Below are positions 48,263 to 60,500 of a DNA stretch of 64,000 nucleotides, piece by piece; within the stretch, counting starts at the first letter, position 1, and each line of letters starts with the position of its first letter. The translations under genes and the position numbers were made by a program. Under the pieces are notes generated by a model that was given only the letters and a program-made list of their open reading frames with translations, had not been told where the DNA came from and searched no databases. Source of the DNA: Armigeres subalbatus (taxonomy: Eukaryota; Arthropoda; Insecta; Diptera; Culicidae); NCBI RefSeq assembly GCF_024139115.2, contig NC_085141.1, positions 393,066,632-393,130,631 on the forward strand, in the 5' to 3' direction.

Positions 48263-48825
48263 CATATGATAGCAATAGCAATAAACTTAATTGAAAAACA
48301 AGATTCACGAATGATGATGTATTCATAGAAACGCACTATGATAGGCAAAGGATTTCTAATACTGCTATTTCTAGATGCAGTAAAAGTGATTTTACAGTTA
48401 TTTCAATGGTCGAAAAATGAAGGATTTGATTAACTTTTAAACTTAACTAACTTTTTAACACTCAATACACAAACTCGCATAAGTAGATTCTAGTATTTGC
48501 GTAAAAACCATAAATTCCAAAATTCTCACAAAAAATCGCGAGAAAAATCCATGTAACGTAGATCTAAGTGATAAGTGATTTCCGTGTCACAATAAATAAT
48601 AAAATGTGGAGAAAACTCAATGGTGCAAGCCAATCAGGTTGTACGTAAAGGTGACATTGGACTACGTAGTTGTATGTAATGGATATTATTTGTAATTATG
48701 GTTTCTGTGTCCTCAGTACAATCATATTTCATTCTTCTCAAAATCTCAGTGTAAATCTTCTCTTAAACAGCCCACCGTCGCCCCTTAAACCACCTCCGAC
48801 GGTCACAATGCTTGCTTGTGGAATA

Positions 48826-48945
48826 GGGTACTGCACGGACTGCTTTGTCTCTTTCTCTCTGCAAAGAAATTAGAAAACAACAAGGCCAGTAAACGTCAAA
48901 ATTTATGAAGAACGAAAGAGAAAGAGATCTTTCCGTGCAGTGCCC
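48826..48945. mobile_element. 120-bp MITE with TA duplication
   Basis: Ends GGGTACTGCACGGA and TCCGTGCAGTGCCC, with TA at 48824-48825 and 48946-48947. CTCTTTCTCTC and its complement extend the inverted repeat. It interrupts an open frame on the minus strand. Confidence 0.8.
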
Positions 48946-48947
48946 TA

Positions 48948-49306
48948 TATGTGCTGCCCAATTCAAGAGATGCGCAATACGTGCATGCGTCAGTAACGAA
49001 TCATGGTAACCGTTGGACTTGACAACGTGGTATCCTAGCAATGGTCCTCTTTCGTCATCAACCTTCGCCGAATACGCACGCATAGTTAAGCCACTCTCAT
49101 CAGTAACCCAGCTAATTATTAAGCAGGTCATTCCACTGGAGCTTCTAGTAGAATTCCATATTGCCGATGGTTTACCGCTGAAACCTTTTCTGATGCGATC
49201 GTTGCATTCAATTTCCTGCAGCCATGTCCGTTCGTAATTCTGCACCATGCAGACGCCAGAACGCAAAAACAAGCTGCCCCAAATGAAAGTCCGTCGCTGC
49301 TGGAAA
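48948..49306 (-). CDS. Unidentified open exon-like segment
   Basis: On the minus strand a frame runs from about 49306, just after a splice-acceptor-like CTAATTCTTTCCAG, through MVQNYERTWLQEIECNDRIR and SSSGMTCLIISWVTDESGLT to LLNWAAH, where the 120-bp MITE begins. An ATG-initiated reading would start at 49248 (MVQN). Across the MITE (122 bases with one TA, so frame-shifting) the frame would continue as IPQASIVTV for about 25 more codons to a stop. The amino acid mix looks protein-like rather than repeat-derived, but I do not recognise the family. It could be a host exon, a retrocopy or an old transposon gene. Confidence 0.35.
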
Positions 49307-49334
49307 GAATTAGAGCCTCACCGATCGATTATTA

Positions 49335-49664
49335 TCAATCGAATCCACAACATTCCTTTTCAGGACTATCAATTTTGATACCAAAAGACGGAGGACGGTG
49401 TTTCGTACCTTGCAGACAATTCCTCTTAAATTGTATAGAATGCTGGCACATAACAAATAGGCCCTGGAATGTGGTCCTTTTATGATTTTGAAACACTAGC
49501 CAATCTAGCGAAGGAAGTAAAGCTTTGAGACAGAGCAGCAGCGCATGCTTTTCAAGCACTTTTTGAAACTTGCGGTTTGTTCTACCATGCCTATCTGTTT
49601 TCGGATGCTGGTCTTGAAACCAGTCTTCCCACGAACATGTGTGATGTTCAACACAAGTACATTT
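49335..49664 (-). CDS. Unidentified open segment upstream of the exon-like ORF
   Basis: A minus-strand frame of about 107 codons opens after a stop near 49665. It contains a CTC...HHTC cysteine/histidine cluster, EDWFQDQHPK and FVMCQHSIQF before the stop at 49335. It has no obvious repeat structure and no recognised domain. It lies 30 bases upstream of the next open segment on the same strand, and the two could be exons or shifted parts of one gene. The alternative is chance. Confidence 0.25.
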   Translation of the reverse strand, partial: KCTCVEHHTCSWEDWFQDQHPKTDRHGRTNRKFQKVLEKHALLLCLKALLPSLDWLVFQNHKRTTFQGLFVMCQHSIQFKRNCLQGTKHRPPSFGIKIDSPEKECCGFD

Positions 49665-49669
49665 TCATC

Positions 49670-50819
49670 AACTCGTGTTGAACACTGAACATGGAATATG
49701 TTGCAAAACTTTTTCACGACGTTGGTAACCAACTGACATGGGCTTCCAACATCACGTAAACAATAATTAAGTTTACAGAAGATGTTGATAAATTTGATTT
49801 CGATTCACATACCGCTATATAACTTTTGTTGAGCGTGTACACTCAACAGGGAAGGAACACTCAAAATAATTGTCACTTTAATTCCACTATAAAATGTCAT
49901 GTAGTCTTTAAAAATTGAAATTTTTATCGGCCTTACTGGAATCAAATAAAACTTACTCAAATCACAAGTGCATCTTAATAATAAATGTAGTGGAATTCAT
50001 TAGAAAACATTGAAAATAATATCTATATACTCTTCTAGTGAATTCTACTTAAAATGAATGTGTGAAAAATATATGGGTGGGGTTCTCAGAGCGAAATGTA
50101 TGTTTATCAACTATCGCTAATGAAACATTTTGCAAAAGCAGTATGAGAACGATTTGCGAAGCAAAATGTTTGAGTATGAAATCGTTTTCTACTCCTATTT
50201 TTGCTCTCGTCCGTTTCTAGTGGACGGGATACATATCACTAATAGGGATACTATTGACAAAGTTATCGAAGTTTCACTTAAAATTTAAGTACATGGTCAA
50301 ACAAAAATTCACTTAAATTTTATTTTATTTTCTAGTGAATTAAGAATAATGAGTGCCATCACTAATAAATCATTTAACTTTTACACACGAAACTACATGG
50401 AAAATATCTGCATATGTTTCCAAGTAGCTTTTAAGTGAACATTATTTTGAGTGAATAGAAAGCGCATAATTATAAATACTATGTATACTTATAGATCAGT
50501 GGAACAATTTCTCGACTCTCTGTTAATGTATTCCTAATAAAACTAAATTGCGTATTGTCACGCTTTTAGAAATGCTCCATCGGGAGAGAGCATTTCGTGT
50601 CGCACTATGGGACCGCTCACAAATTACGTAACATAAAATTCTTTTGTCTGAATCGTAACCCTTGAGGCTATCCCCTTCCTCCCTATATAGCGTCACGTAA
50701 TTCATCCACAGCCCTCATGGCTGTGTTGGAATATACCATACATAACATATTACGCAATAGCCTCCACAGACTACTAGCTCTTTGACTTTTATTTTATTTT
50801 AAAATGATATCAAATGACC
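49670..50819. other. Interval with no recognised gene
   Basis: AT-rich sequence. The minus-strand frame at 50523-50705 has no recognised domain. The RTE copy C target duplication begins at 50820. Confidence 0.35.
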
Positions 50820-50832
50820 ATACTCGTAATCT

Positions 50833-53800
50833 TGGCACGGCAAATGCTGGGTAAAGCGTACCATTGGTACTTCGCGTACCTGAAGGAATAAAATAGACCC
50901 CATCTCGCGGTCCTTAGCCTCTTACCCAGCAACTCCTATCCCTACCTCCCGCGGTGCTGGCCGGGATACGAGCAACCTTAGGGAAGATCGGGTAACCAAC
51001 CCCGGTGGGAACTATGGTCGTATGCTGACAGGGAAGGGGGGGTTTGCTCCTCTCCGGAGGTGCAAATCTTATTGAACGTCTGTTCTCCATGTCAGGATCG
51101 GCTCACAACAGCGTCTGTTCTCCATGTTAGGGGCGGCTGATCATCGTCCGAGTGCCAGCGAGGGACTCTAAGTGAAACTGTGCACCATGGTCCACCGGAA
51201 ATAAGGAGGAATGGTCCTCCGGAAATTTATGGGGTTTGGTGTCAGGCCCTGCAAGCCAGCCTTTAAAAATCATAAGCAACGAACATTCAACAAGAGAGTA
51301 CGGACCGGAACCATCGGCGAAGACCACTGCGACGAAAAGGGACTAGCGATTGGAAACTCGGTTCGTGGAACTGCAAATCTCTCAACTTCATCGGGAGCAC
51401 ACGCATACTCGCCGATGTGCTCAAGGACCGTGGATTCGGCATCGTAGCGCTGCAGGAGGTTTGTTGGAAGGGATCAATGGTGCGAACGTTTAGAGGTAAT
51501 CATACCATCTACCAGAGCTGTGGCAACACACACGAGCTGGGAACAGCTTTCATAGTGATGGGCGATATGCCAAGGCGCGTGATCGGGTGGTGGCCGATCA
51601 ACGAGAGAATGTGCAGGTTGAGGATCAAAGGCCGGTTCTTCAACTTCAGCATAATCAACGTCCATAGCCCACACTCCGGAAGCACTGATGATGATAAGGA
51701 CGCATTCTACGCGCAGCTGGAACGTGAGTACGACAGCTGCCCAAGCCACGACGTCAAAATCATCATAGGAGATTTGAACGCTCAGGTTGGCCAAGAGGAG
51801 GAGTTTAGACCGACTATTGGAAAGTTCAGCGCTCACCGGCTGACGAACGAAAACGGCCTACGACTAATTGATTTCGCCGCCTCCAAGAATATGGCCATTC
51901 GCAGCACCTACTTCCAACACAGCCTCCCGTATCGGTACACCTGGAGATCACCACTGCAGACAGAATCACAAATCGACCACGTTCTGATTGATGGACGGCA
52001 CTTCTCCGACATTATCGACGTCAGGACATATCGTGGCGCTAACATCGACTCTGACCACTATCTGGTGATGGTTAAACTGCGCCCAAAACTATCCGTCATC
52101 AACAATGTTCGGTACCGACGACCACCGCGGTACGACCTAGAGCGACTGAAGCAACCTGATGTCGCCACTGCATACGCGCAGGGTGAGCTCGATGGGGCCC
52201 CTCTTGAGGACTGCTGGAATACAGTTAAAGCACCCATTAACGACGCAGCGGAGAACAACGTCGGGTATATGGGTCGAAGTCGACGGAACGATTGGTTAGA
52301 CGAAGAGTGCAGACAGATTCTGGAGGAGAAGGACGCAGCGCGGGCGGTCGCGCTGCAGCAAGGTACCCGGCAGAACGTGGAACGTTATAGACGGAAGCGG
52401 AGACAGCAGACCCGCCTTTTTCAGGAGAAGAAACGCCGCCTGGAAGAAGCGGAGTGCGAGGAGATGGAACAGCTGTGCCGTTCTCAAGATACACGCAAGT
52501 TCTATCAAAAGCTCAACGCATCCCGCAAAGGCTTTGTGCCGCGAGCCGAAATGTGCCGGGATAAGGATGGGAGCATCTTGACGGACGAACGTGTGGTGAT
52601 CGAAAGGTGGAAGCAGCACTACGAGGAACATCTGAATGGCGCTGAGAGTACAGGCAATGAAAGTCAAGGCAGCGGAGGAGATGACTACGTCAGTTCAGCG
52701 GACGATGGAAGCCAACCAGCCCCCACATTGAGGGAAGTTAAGGATGCCATTCAACAGCTAAAGACCAATAAAGCAGCTGGTAAGGATGGTATCGGAGCTG
52801 AGCTCATCAAGATGGGCCCGGAAAAGCTGGCCACTTGCCTGCACAAACTGATAGTCAGAATCTGGGAAACCGAACAGCTACCGGAGGAGTGGAAGGAAGG
52901 GGTTATATGCCACATCTACAAAACAAACTGGAGTGTGAGAACTTTCGAGCGATCACCATCCTTAATGCCGCCTACAAAGTGATATCCCAGATCATCTTCC
53001 GTCGTCTGTCACCATTAGTGAACGAGTTCGTGGGAAGTTATCAAGCCGGCTTCGTTGACGGCCGCTCGACAACGGACCAGATCTTTACTGTACGGCAAAT
53101 CCTTCAAAAATGCCGTGAATACCAGGTCCCAACGCACCATCTGTTCGTTGATTTCAAGGCGGCATACGACAGTATAGACCGCGTAGAGCTATGGAAAATT
53201 ATGGACGAGAACAGCTTCCCTGGGAAGCTTACCAGATTGATTAAAGCAACGCTGGATGGTGTACAAAACTGTGTGAAGATTTCGGGCGAACACTCCAGTT
53301 CGTTCGAATCGCGCCGGGGACTAAGACACGGCGATGGTCTTTCGTGCCTGTTGTTCAACATTGCGCTAGAAGGTGTCATGGGGAGAGCCGGGTGTAACAG
53401 CCGGGGAACGATTTTCAACAGATCCGGTCAATTTATTTGTTTCGCGGATGACATGGACATTGCCGGCCGAACATTTGCAAAGGGGGCAGAGCTGTACACC
53501 CGCCTGAAACGTGACGCAACAAAAGTTGGACTGGTGGTGAATGCGTCAAAGACAAAGTACATGCTTGTGGGCGGAATCGAGCGCGACAGGGGATACCTTC
53601 GAGGTGGTCGAGGAATTCGTCTACCTCGGATCCTTGCTAACGGCTGACAACAACGTTAGTCGTGAAATACGAAGGCGCATCATCTGTGGAAGTCGGGCCT
53701 ATTACGGGCTCCAGAAGAAACTGCGGTCGAAAAAGATTCGCCACCGCACCAAATGTGTCATGTACAAGACGTTAATAAGACCGGTAGTCCTCTACGGACA

Positions 53801-54241
53801 TGAAACATGGACAATGCTCGAGGAGGACTTGCAAGCACTCGGAGTATTCGAGAGACGGGTGCTTAGGACCATCTTTGGCGGTGTACAAGAAGACGGTGTG
53901 TGGCGGCGAAGAATGAACCATGAGCTCGCCCAGCTCTACGGCGAACCCAGTATCCAGAAGGTAGCTAAAGCCGGAAGGGTACGATGGGCAGGGCATGTTG
54001 CAAGAATGCCGGACAGCAACCCTGCAAAGATGGTGTTCGCTTCCGATCCGGCAGGTACGAGACGACGTGGAGCGCAGCGAGCGAGATGGGCAGACCAGGT
54101 GCAGAACGACTTGGCGAGCGTGGGGCGTATTCGAGGATGGAGAGATGCGGCCTCGAACCGTGTATTGTGGCGTCAAATTGTTGATTCAGTGTTATCTGTA
54201 TAGATGTAGACTAAATAAATGAATGAATGAAAATGAAATGA
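50833..54241 (+). mobile_element. RTE LINE copy C, apparently full length (3.4 kb)
   Basis: A perfect 13-bp duplication ATACTCGTAATCT lies at 50820-50832 and 54242-54254. It has a 5' UTR of about 450 bases, one EN-RT region, almost no 3' UTR and a TAAATAAATGAATGAATG tail. It is a different subfamily from copies A and B, judging by the protein differences. Confidence 0.9.
51279..54203 (+). pseudogene. RTE copy C EN-RT polyprotein, two frameshifts
   Basis: The frame is open from about 51279 with DWKLGSWNCKSL before the GTG at 51417; no ATG precedes the endonuclease in this frame. Endonuclease motifs: VALQEVCW, GDLNAQVG, SDHY. RT: FRAITILNAAYK, FVDFKAAYDSID, RRGLRHGDGLSCLLFN and an intact FADDMD (about 53445). 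A loss of about 7 bases near 52920 and a shift near 53590 break the frame. The C-terminus keeps GRVRWAGHVARM and RRRGAQRARWADQV and stops at 54203. This is the least damaged RTE copy in the window. Confidence 0.9.
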
Positions 54242-54485
54242 ATACTCGTAATCTGTACAGACTATAACCTAGGAATGTAGAACTGAACCATTCCGAATGA
54301 CAACAACATTGTCCTCTCAGAATTGTCCTCAGAAATAACTAAACACGCAACAAGCGATTGACTTTGACTTTGCAACAAAATAGGGGCATAACACTTGAAG
54401 GATATAAACTTAATTTTTGCGTGAACACTTTTGGTGGTCATTTTACTGAGCCTTCTAAAGTACAAAACCTCATTAAAATATTGAT

Positions 54486-55196
54486 TAGGTGGCTCAAATT
54501 AGTATGGGAAAAACTTTTTTCAATTTTTTTGATGGGCCGCCCTCTTATTCGGCTCTATTTGATGCCCTGATGCTCTGGACAAAATTTCAGCCAAATCGGT
54601 CAACGCTTGGGCGGTGCTAAACTCGTTGGAAGTTTATATGGAAAAATGTATGCAGAAACATCCAAAAACAGTGATTTGCAGTTGGACGGCACAACTTACG
54701 ATGAATAACTATGACACTCATTGAGATCTTGAAGAATTTAATACAGAATGTTATGCAGAAAACCGCGAGAAGTTTAGAGTTTGCCCGGCTAAGTTATTAG
54801 CATTTCTCTGGAGTGGGGTTTGAGCAAATATCATTTCTTTTACCTTTGAAATGAAATAAATTCATCCCTACAACACTCCAGTAAAATGCCTATATCTTTG
54901 CCTAATAAACTTTAATCTTCTCGCGGTTTTCAGCATAACATTCTGTATTTAATTCTACAAGAACTGAATGAGTATCATTGTTCTTGATCGTAAAGTGTGC
55001 CTTCCAACTGCAACTCACTGTTTTTTGATGTTTCTGCATACATTTTTCCATATAAACTTCCAACGAGTTTAGCACCGCCCAAACGTTAACCGATTTGGCT
55101 GAAGTTTTGTCCAGAGCATCAGAAGAGGGCGAATAAGGGCCGAATAAGAGGGCGGCCCATCAAAAAATTTGCAATGTGTTTTTTGAAGCCACCCTA
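54486..55196. mobile_element. Fold-back hAT-type MITE, copy C (711 bp)
   Basis: It starts TAGGTGGCTC (one G fewer than copies A and B) and ends GAAGCCACCCTA. A perfect 8-bp duplication ATATTGAT lies at 54478-54485 and 55197-55204. It is closest in length and order to copy A. It begins 232 bases after the RTE copy C duplication. Confidence 0.88.
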
Positions 55197-55204
55197 ATAT
55201 TGAT

Positions 55205-56275
55205 ATATAATAAATTTGCTTATAGCCGCACATCTATGAATTTGTTCACTGTCTACATTTGCTTTGTTTGAGAAGCTTCTGGAACGCTATACAACAGCAA
55301 ATTTTACAGCCAGAGTGTACATTTGTACTGTACAGATGTACAGTACATCGGTACAAAATGAAACTCGAACGCAAGTTCGGGTACAAGTATACATTTCGTG
55401 CGTATACGTATAAACACGAAGCTAGGGTACAGATGGAGTATACGGACAGCTGTACTCAGCGTGTTTGATGTTCGTTTGGGAAGACTGCTTGAAACCGATC
55501 GATTTTTTTCTTTCAATAATGCTTCTTTCGATCAATGACAGCACCCAAAAGAAAAGTTGGACCTTGCGAGAAAATTTGTCAGCTGTTGCTGACGACGGTC
55601 GCTATATAATTGTCCACCAAATCATAATTTTTCGGCGTGCTGTTGAAGTCAACGACAGCATTAGATTTCCGATGAAACCCCTCGTCAGCAGCACAAATCG
55701 TACGAAATGGTTGCAGCAACTCGATTGTATCTAAAACTCGTCACATTTAAGTTGCAATTGCGAATCAACTTTTCACAGTAAGTTGCTCGTTTATTCCCCC
55801 CAACTATCTCTGCTGATGCCACCGATGCAAATAAATTTCATGACGGATTCACCGTCGATTAACACCACTGATTTCGCTAAAGACGGCATAATTGGGAGCC
55901 TGAGGGTTAACTGTTGGAGGAAGAAGAGAGATTAGTAGCACCCACCCTACGATGCAAGTAAGACAACTAATGGAGATATAAAAATGTTGAAAATTTCAAA
56001 TCATTGCCAACTTTTCGATCCGGGGGTTTGGATCTTCATCAGGGTTCGAGATTAATCAACCTGTCGATTAATGACTATCAACCTGTGACTGAAAGCCGAA
56101 AATCCTGAAAATTAGCAACTAATCCAGTCGAAATCCCCAAAAATGGAGATATAATCCGTTTATTCTTAGGATTAGTCAGATAGGTTGTCGGCTACCGTAT
56201 CGATAGCAGAATAGACCTTTGCCGTCAAAAACTGTATCTCGTTTTATTGTCTCAGTCGATTTTTTTTTATTTAAG
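55205..56275. other. Interval with no recognised gene
   Basis: The frame at 55465-55734 has no recognised domain. GTACAGATGTAC-type dyads lie at about 55328-55350. No mobile-element ends were matched. Confidence 0.35.
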
Positions 56276-56425
56276 AAGTCTCTAACTATTTTTAAAATCG
56301 AAAAAGTGCTGTTTTTTAAGATTGGCCTGATTTTGAACGAACCTCAGGTGTATTTTTCAGGCCGGTTCAAACGTGCAGCAATTTTTTTTGTTTTTGTTTT
56401 CGATTTTAAAAATAGTTAGAGGCTT
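56276..56425. repeat. 150-bp imperfect palindrome
   Basis: AAGTCTCTAACTATTTTTAA at the left pairs with TTAAAAATAGTTAGAGGCTT at the right. The stem continues through ATCGAAAA/TTTTCGAT. No target duplication was found. Confidence 0.7.
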
Positions 56426-56549
56426 CAAAAAATATGGGTTCTTTGGGAAAGTTTACCTTAAATAAGCCAAAGAATTGAGTGAATAAATTTTTTTGACGGG
56501 AAAGGTCAATTTGCTTCAACTGTAATTAATTAAATCGGGTAAGCACAAT

Positions 56550-56860
56550 AATGTTGTGTATCGTATAAAATACGGCAGACTTCAGGGGGCTGGTCACTTA
56601 GTGCGAATGTCGGAAGAAATAATAGCGAAAACAATATTCAACAGAGAACCAGATAGAGGCTGGCGACTTCGTGGAAGACCACGATCACGCTGGTTGCACG
56701 CGGTGGAATCGGACATGAGGACCCGAACGTTCGGGGAAACTAGAGGAACATCGCCCAAGACCAACGATTATGGAGCTCTACAATACGCCAAGCATAGGTG
56801 TATCGACGCTGTAGCTAACCAGGTATACAGGTAGGTGTGTGGCAGTGAAATTGCACTTGC
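56550..56860 (+). pseudogene. LINE 3' fragment (RTE-like C-terminus)
   Basis: A 92-codon frame reads GRLQGAGHLVRMSEE...RGRPRSRWLHAVESDMR, which matches the post-RT C-terminal pattern also seen in the RTE copies (WAGHVARM, then RRG-R-RW-D-V). It is strongly 5'-truncated. The stop is at 56834 and an ATATAAATAAAT tail follows. It belongs to a different subfamily from copies A to C. Confidence 0.65.
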
Positions 56861-57559
56861 CGTTTACTATATAAATAAATATTCAATGGCTTTGAACCAT
56901 CGAAGTAGGCCTGATACCAACAATCAAATAAACAATAATCGAAGCAGTCGTTGCACGTGGATGTCAGTGACATGTGCCACACCATCGAAGGTAAAAGGTT
57001 TTCCTGGAGACTCCCGCTTGGATATTAACGGAACAAACTCCACAGTAGGGGTAAGCACAGTAAGAGACAATCAAGTTCTTCAAACTTACTATACGGTGGG
57101 CTTTTCAAAGTGGGCACCCTGTCGAACGACTTTAGCCTCTACAAAGCTGTAGACCTAAGTATTATTTAGCTATTGAACTGTTTTACGATTTTGATTAATT
57201 TTTCTTGCTTTTCTCTATGTCAGGAATCTCGCAGACCAACAGACAGACTCGACTGAGTGTGTATTGGAACTCCACGGAAACACGGCGGAAATTCCACTTA
57301 CTTACTTTACTTACTTTACGAGAACAAATATCAATGTTTTAATTTACATTAGCTTCAATTATTGGAATTTATAGAAACTTAAGAAGACATATAACTTTAC
57401 GCAGTGCGGCCTGTAAAGAGGGGTTGACACCAAAAGAGTATGTTGTTTTGCCGGTTGATCGGACATTGTCCCGCTGTTACTCCTTTCCTCACGACGGTTT
57501 AGTTGATTGACGTGTACTGCGGCGACGACTTGACGCCTCGCCGTCCTCTTCACCGACCG
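56861..57559. other. Interval with no recognised gene
   Basis: Includes a CTTACTTACTTTACTTACTT run at about 57297-57318. The minus-strand frame at 57359-57553 lies just downstream of the BEL integrase remnant and may be its eroded 3' continuation. Confidence 0.35.
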
Positions 57560-60500
57560 CTGTAGACAAGGTGGCCAGCATGACGATTACTGTATTGACA
57601 GTCTCCCCTTTCGATTGCCGGCATACCACCGGCTTGTATTCCGTCAACCAAGATTTTTCGGCGAGCTAGTTCTCTGTTCTCTGGTATGAAATTCCACTTC
57701 GTGTTGGCACTGGTGAATGGGTTGTATTGCCCCTGGCTTATTTGATACTGTAGTACTCGATCGACTCCTTGAAAATTTATGCCGTTATCACTGAAGAATT
57801 CGGCTGGTGATCCGCCGTGGATCCCACGAAACGGACTTCTAGATGAACCGCGCGTACTGTCAGACAGGTGAACAGCGCTATACACCGTTTGATGTTAGAT
57901 CTTCCCAGTTTCACTAATAACGGTCCAAAATAGTCCACGCCGATATAAGTAAAAGTTCGTTACTGGTGAGCTAATCGGACAGGCGGATTTTACAGGACCA
58001 GCAATCACGACTCACTCTCTTGATAACTGAACGAAGCCTCAGGATATAAAGTCGACGGACCTCGTTCACCACCGTTTCTGCATTGCCGTGACTGTATTGT
58101 TGATGGTAACGATGTAGTAAGAATTCTGTAATTTGATAACGGGATGACGCATAATGTACCAGACGTTCTTCACAGCGCCCATTCGACCGCGTTCGCGAAG
58201 CAGACCGTTGTCGTCCAACTTTGACATTAGTTGATATGTAGATGGCACTAGTTTTCGCGATATTCTCCTGTCCGATCAAGTTTGGCGGTCTATTAACAAG
58301 TGCAGCGATCTCATCCGGATAAGCGTCGAGTTGCGCCAACTTCAAGATGGTTGTCTTTGCTATTCGTAGCTCGGTTTGCTCGGTTTAGTTAAAGTATGGG
58401 CTACTACACCATTTAGTTCCTTTATTCTCTGGGTTTGATTTCGATGGCACCCATCGCCAATTGTTTGCTGCGGTTTATTCCAGCACCTCACTCACTCTGA
58501 ATGATACAAACTGTAGCTAACTTCGAGGATCAGCATTGATCCAGGATAGTACTGTGCTGGAATACTTTCATGGAGATAGATATTCTATGGCACATGTCAA
58601 CTTTGTCCGGCATACGCCTAGCATCGACCACGGTTTCACGGTTTCAGCGGAGCAACCTTCGATTTGGCTGCAATAAGGCAGCAGTGCGAGTTATCACCCT
58701 CGTCGGTTGTGCGTAGAAAGACTGCACAGGAATACGCCACTTACGCAATACGCAATTTGCTTAGGTTTCTCTAGTGCCCTAGTGTAAGTAGCAGCTCAAG
58801 AGTCGTATATCGGTGATGAATTCGATCATTATTATCCATATCTGCCATTTTACGTGTCTCTAATTTGATCATCCCATTCAGTTTCTTCTCGCCGTAAGTC
58901 CGTTGGCACCATGGATGATAAACGGCGAAAGCAATCCCAATGGATCGAACAATGTCATCACGCATCGTAACACCTGCCTCTTCGTCGACCGCCAGTTGTG
59001 TAGGGTAAACCCTCCTTTGCCGTGAACGTACCTCACATCCCTAGCGACTTTAACTGCTTCTTTTGGAACTAAAACTAGTCGAGGATAATCGAGTTTGCCG
59101 CTTCGGGATAAAGTTCGGCATTTCTAGTTGATGAAACATTTCTTTGATGTCTGACCTCACTGCTACGCGATACAGATGGAAACGAAATAGAATAGCCGGA
59201 AGAGACGATAGCTGATCGGGTCCCTTAATAAGGGCACTATTCAGTGACACACGTCCTACCTTCGCTGCGGCGTCCCAAATAATCCGTACTTTCCTGGCTT
59301 TTTAAAGTCCGTCACCGCCCCTAATGAAAATACCAGATTCTTCTGAGCAAGGACGGAAATCACACTCAGTAGGCAGCATCGTCATTGACTCGTGTTTGTT
59401 TTGATCAGACGCTCGTCAATGCCGGCACGAACATCTCGCAGCATGCTGTCAAATTTCCATACCTATTTTACCGCCCGATCCTCAATAGCCAATTGATAAT
59501 CGAGCGTAAAAAATGAATATCTACCGGGGCTGAAATGAATATTTTGAATTGCGGTTGATTTGCACCGATATATACTAAACAAATGCACATATTTTAGAAA
59601 TCTGACTTCAAAATGTTGAATCCATACACCGCAGTATGAAATGATATTGATATTTTGAGATTTCAAATTGAATATCAATGTGCCAAGCTGAAGATTCATT
59701 TTGACACCGCATAAAACAACGCTGACACCGAGAGTTGACGCTTGCTGCTGTTCGTGCACATGCCGTCCTATTCATTCGCACATTCGAATTCGAGAAGGAC
59801 TAGCAACTTGATGGTGTGTTGGATGTCAGCTATTTGAGTGTAGTTAAAATGACTTTTTCTGGCCCTGCTCCTGAGGGGTCGGCCGTAACCAACTCGTCCT
59901 TTGTTGCATTGTGCACGTAGCCCTTCGCCTCGTACTCCTGGACTTGTTTGTATAGATTCTCCTTCAAGCTTGGATCCCGATCCATCCGGCGTTTGAGGCA
60001 TTTGAGTCTTCGTATGGCCATTGTGTAACTACCTGGTAGTCGAAGTAGTCCTCTTTCCACAGAAGCCCGGTTTCAAAGCGTCCATTCTTGTACCGAGTAA
60101 TGACTTCCATTGCCATGAGAGCTCGCGCATGCTCTTTTGTTCGTGGAATAACCACCGATTGTGCTCCAACTGATTCGATTGCGAAGAAGTCTTTCACCGC
60201 GTCCTGAAGGGTTTCATCACAGTAACATTCACAAATGTGAAAGCTGTAGCCCACATTGTTGCGTCCTCGACGGCCCTATACGCGCCAGCCTAGTCTTGTA
60301 GATTATCCACACCGATGAGAATTTTAGATGCGGCATTCTGGTAGCTGGAAGCCCTAGATTGTCCACGGTTCGTGCATTCAGCAGCCTATGCCGCATGCCT
60401 TGTCCAATGCCAGAAATCTCAAACTTGATCTGTTGCGAGTACGGGATGTATTTCCAGTCCATCGGAGACACGATGCAACGGTCGATGTTCCTTTCATTTC

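Noticed and set aside
51127..54203. Host gene similar to craniofacial development protein 2
   Set aside because: Endonuclease plus RT order, poly(TAAA)-type tail and a 13-bp target duplication identify an RTE retrotransposon.
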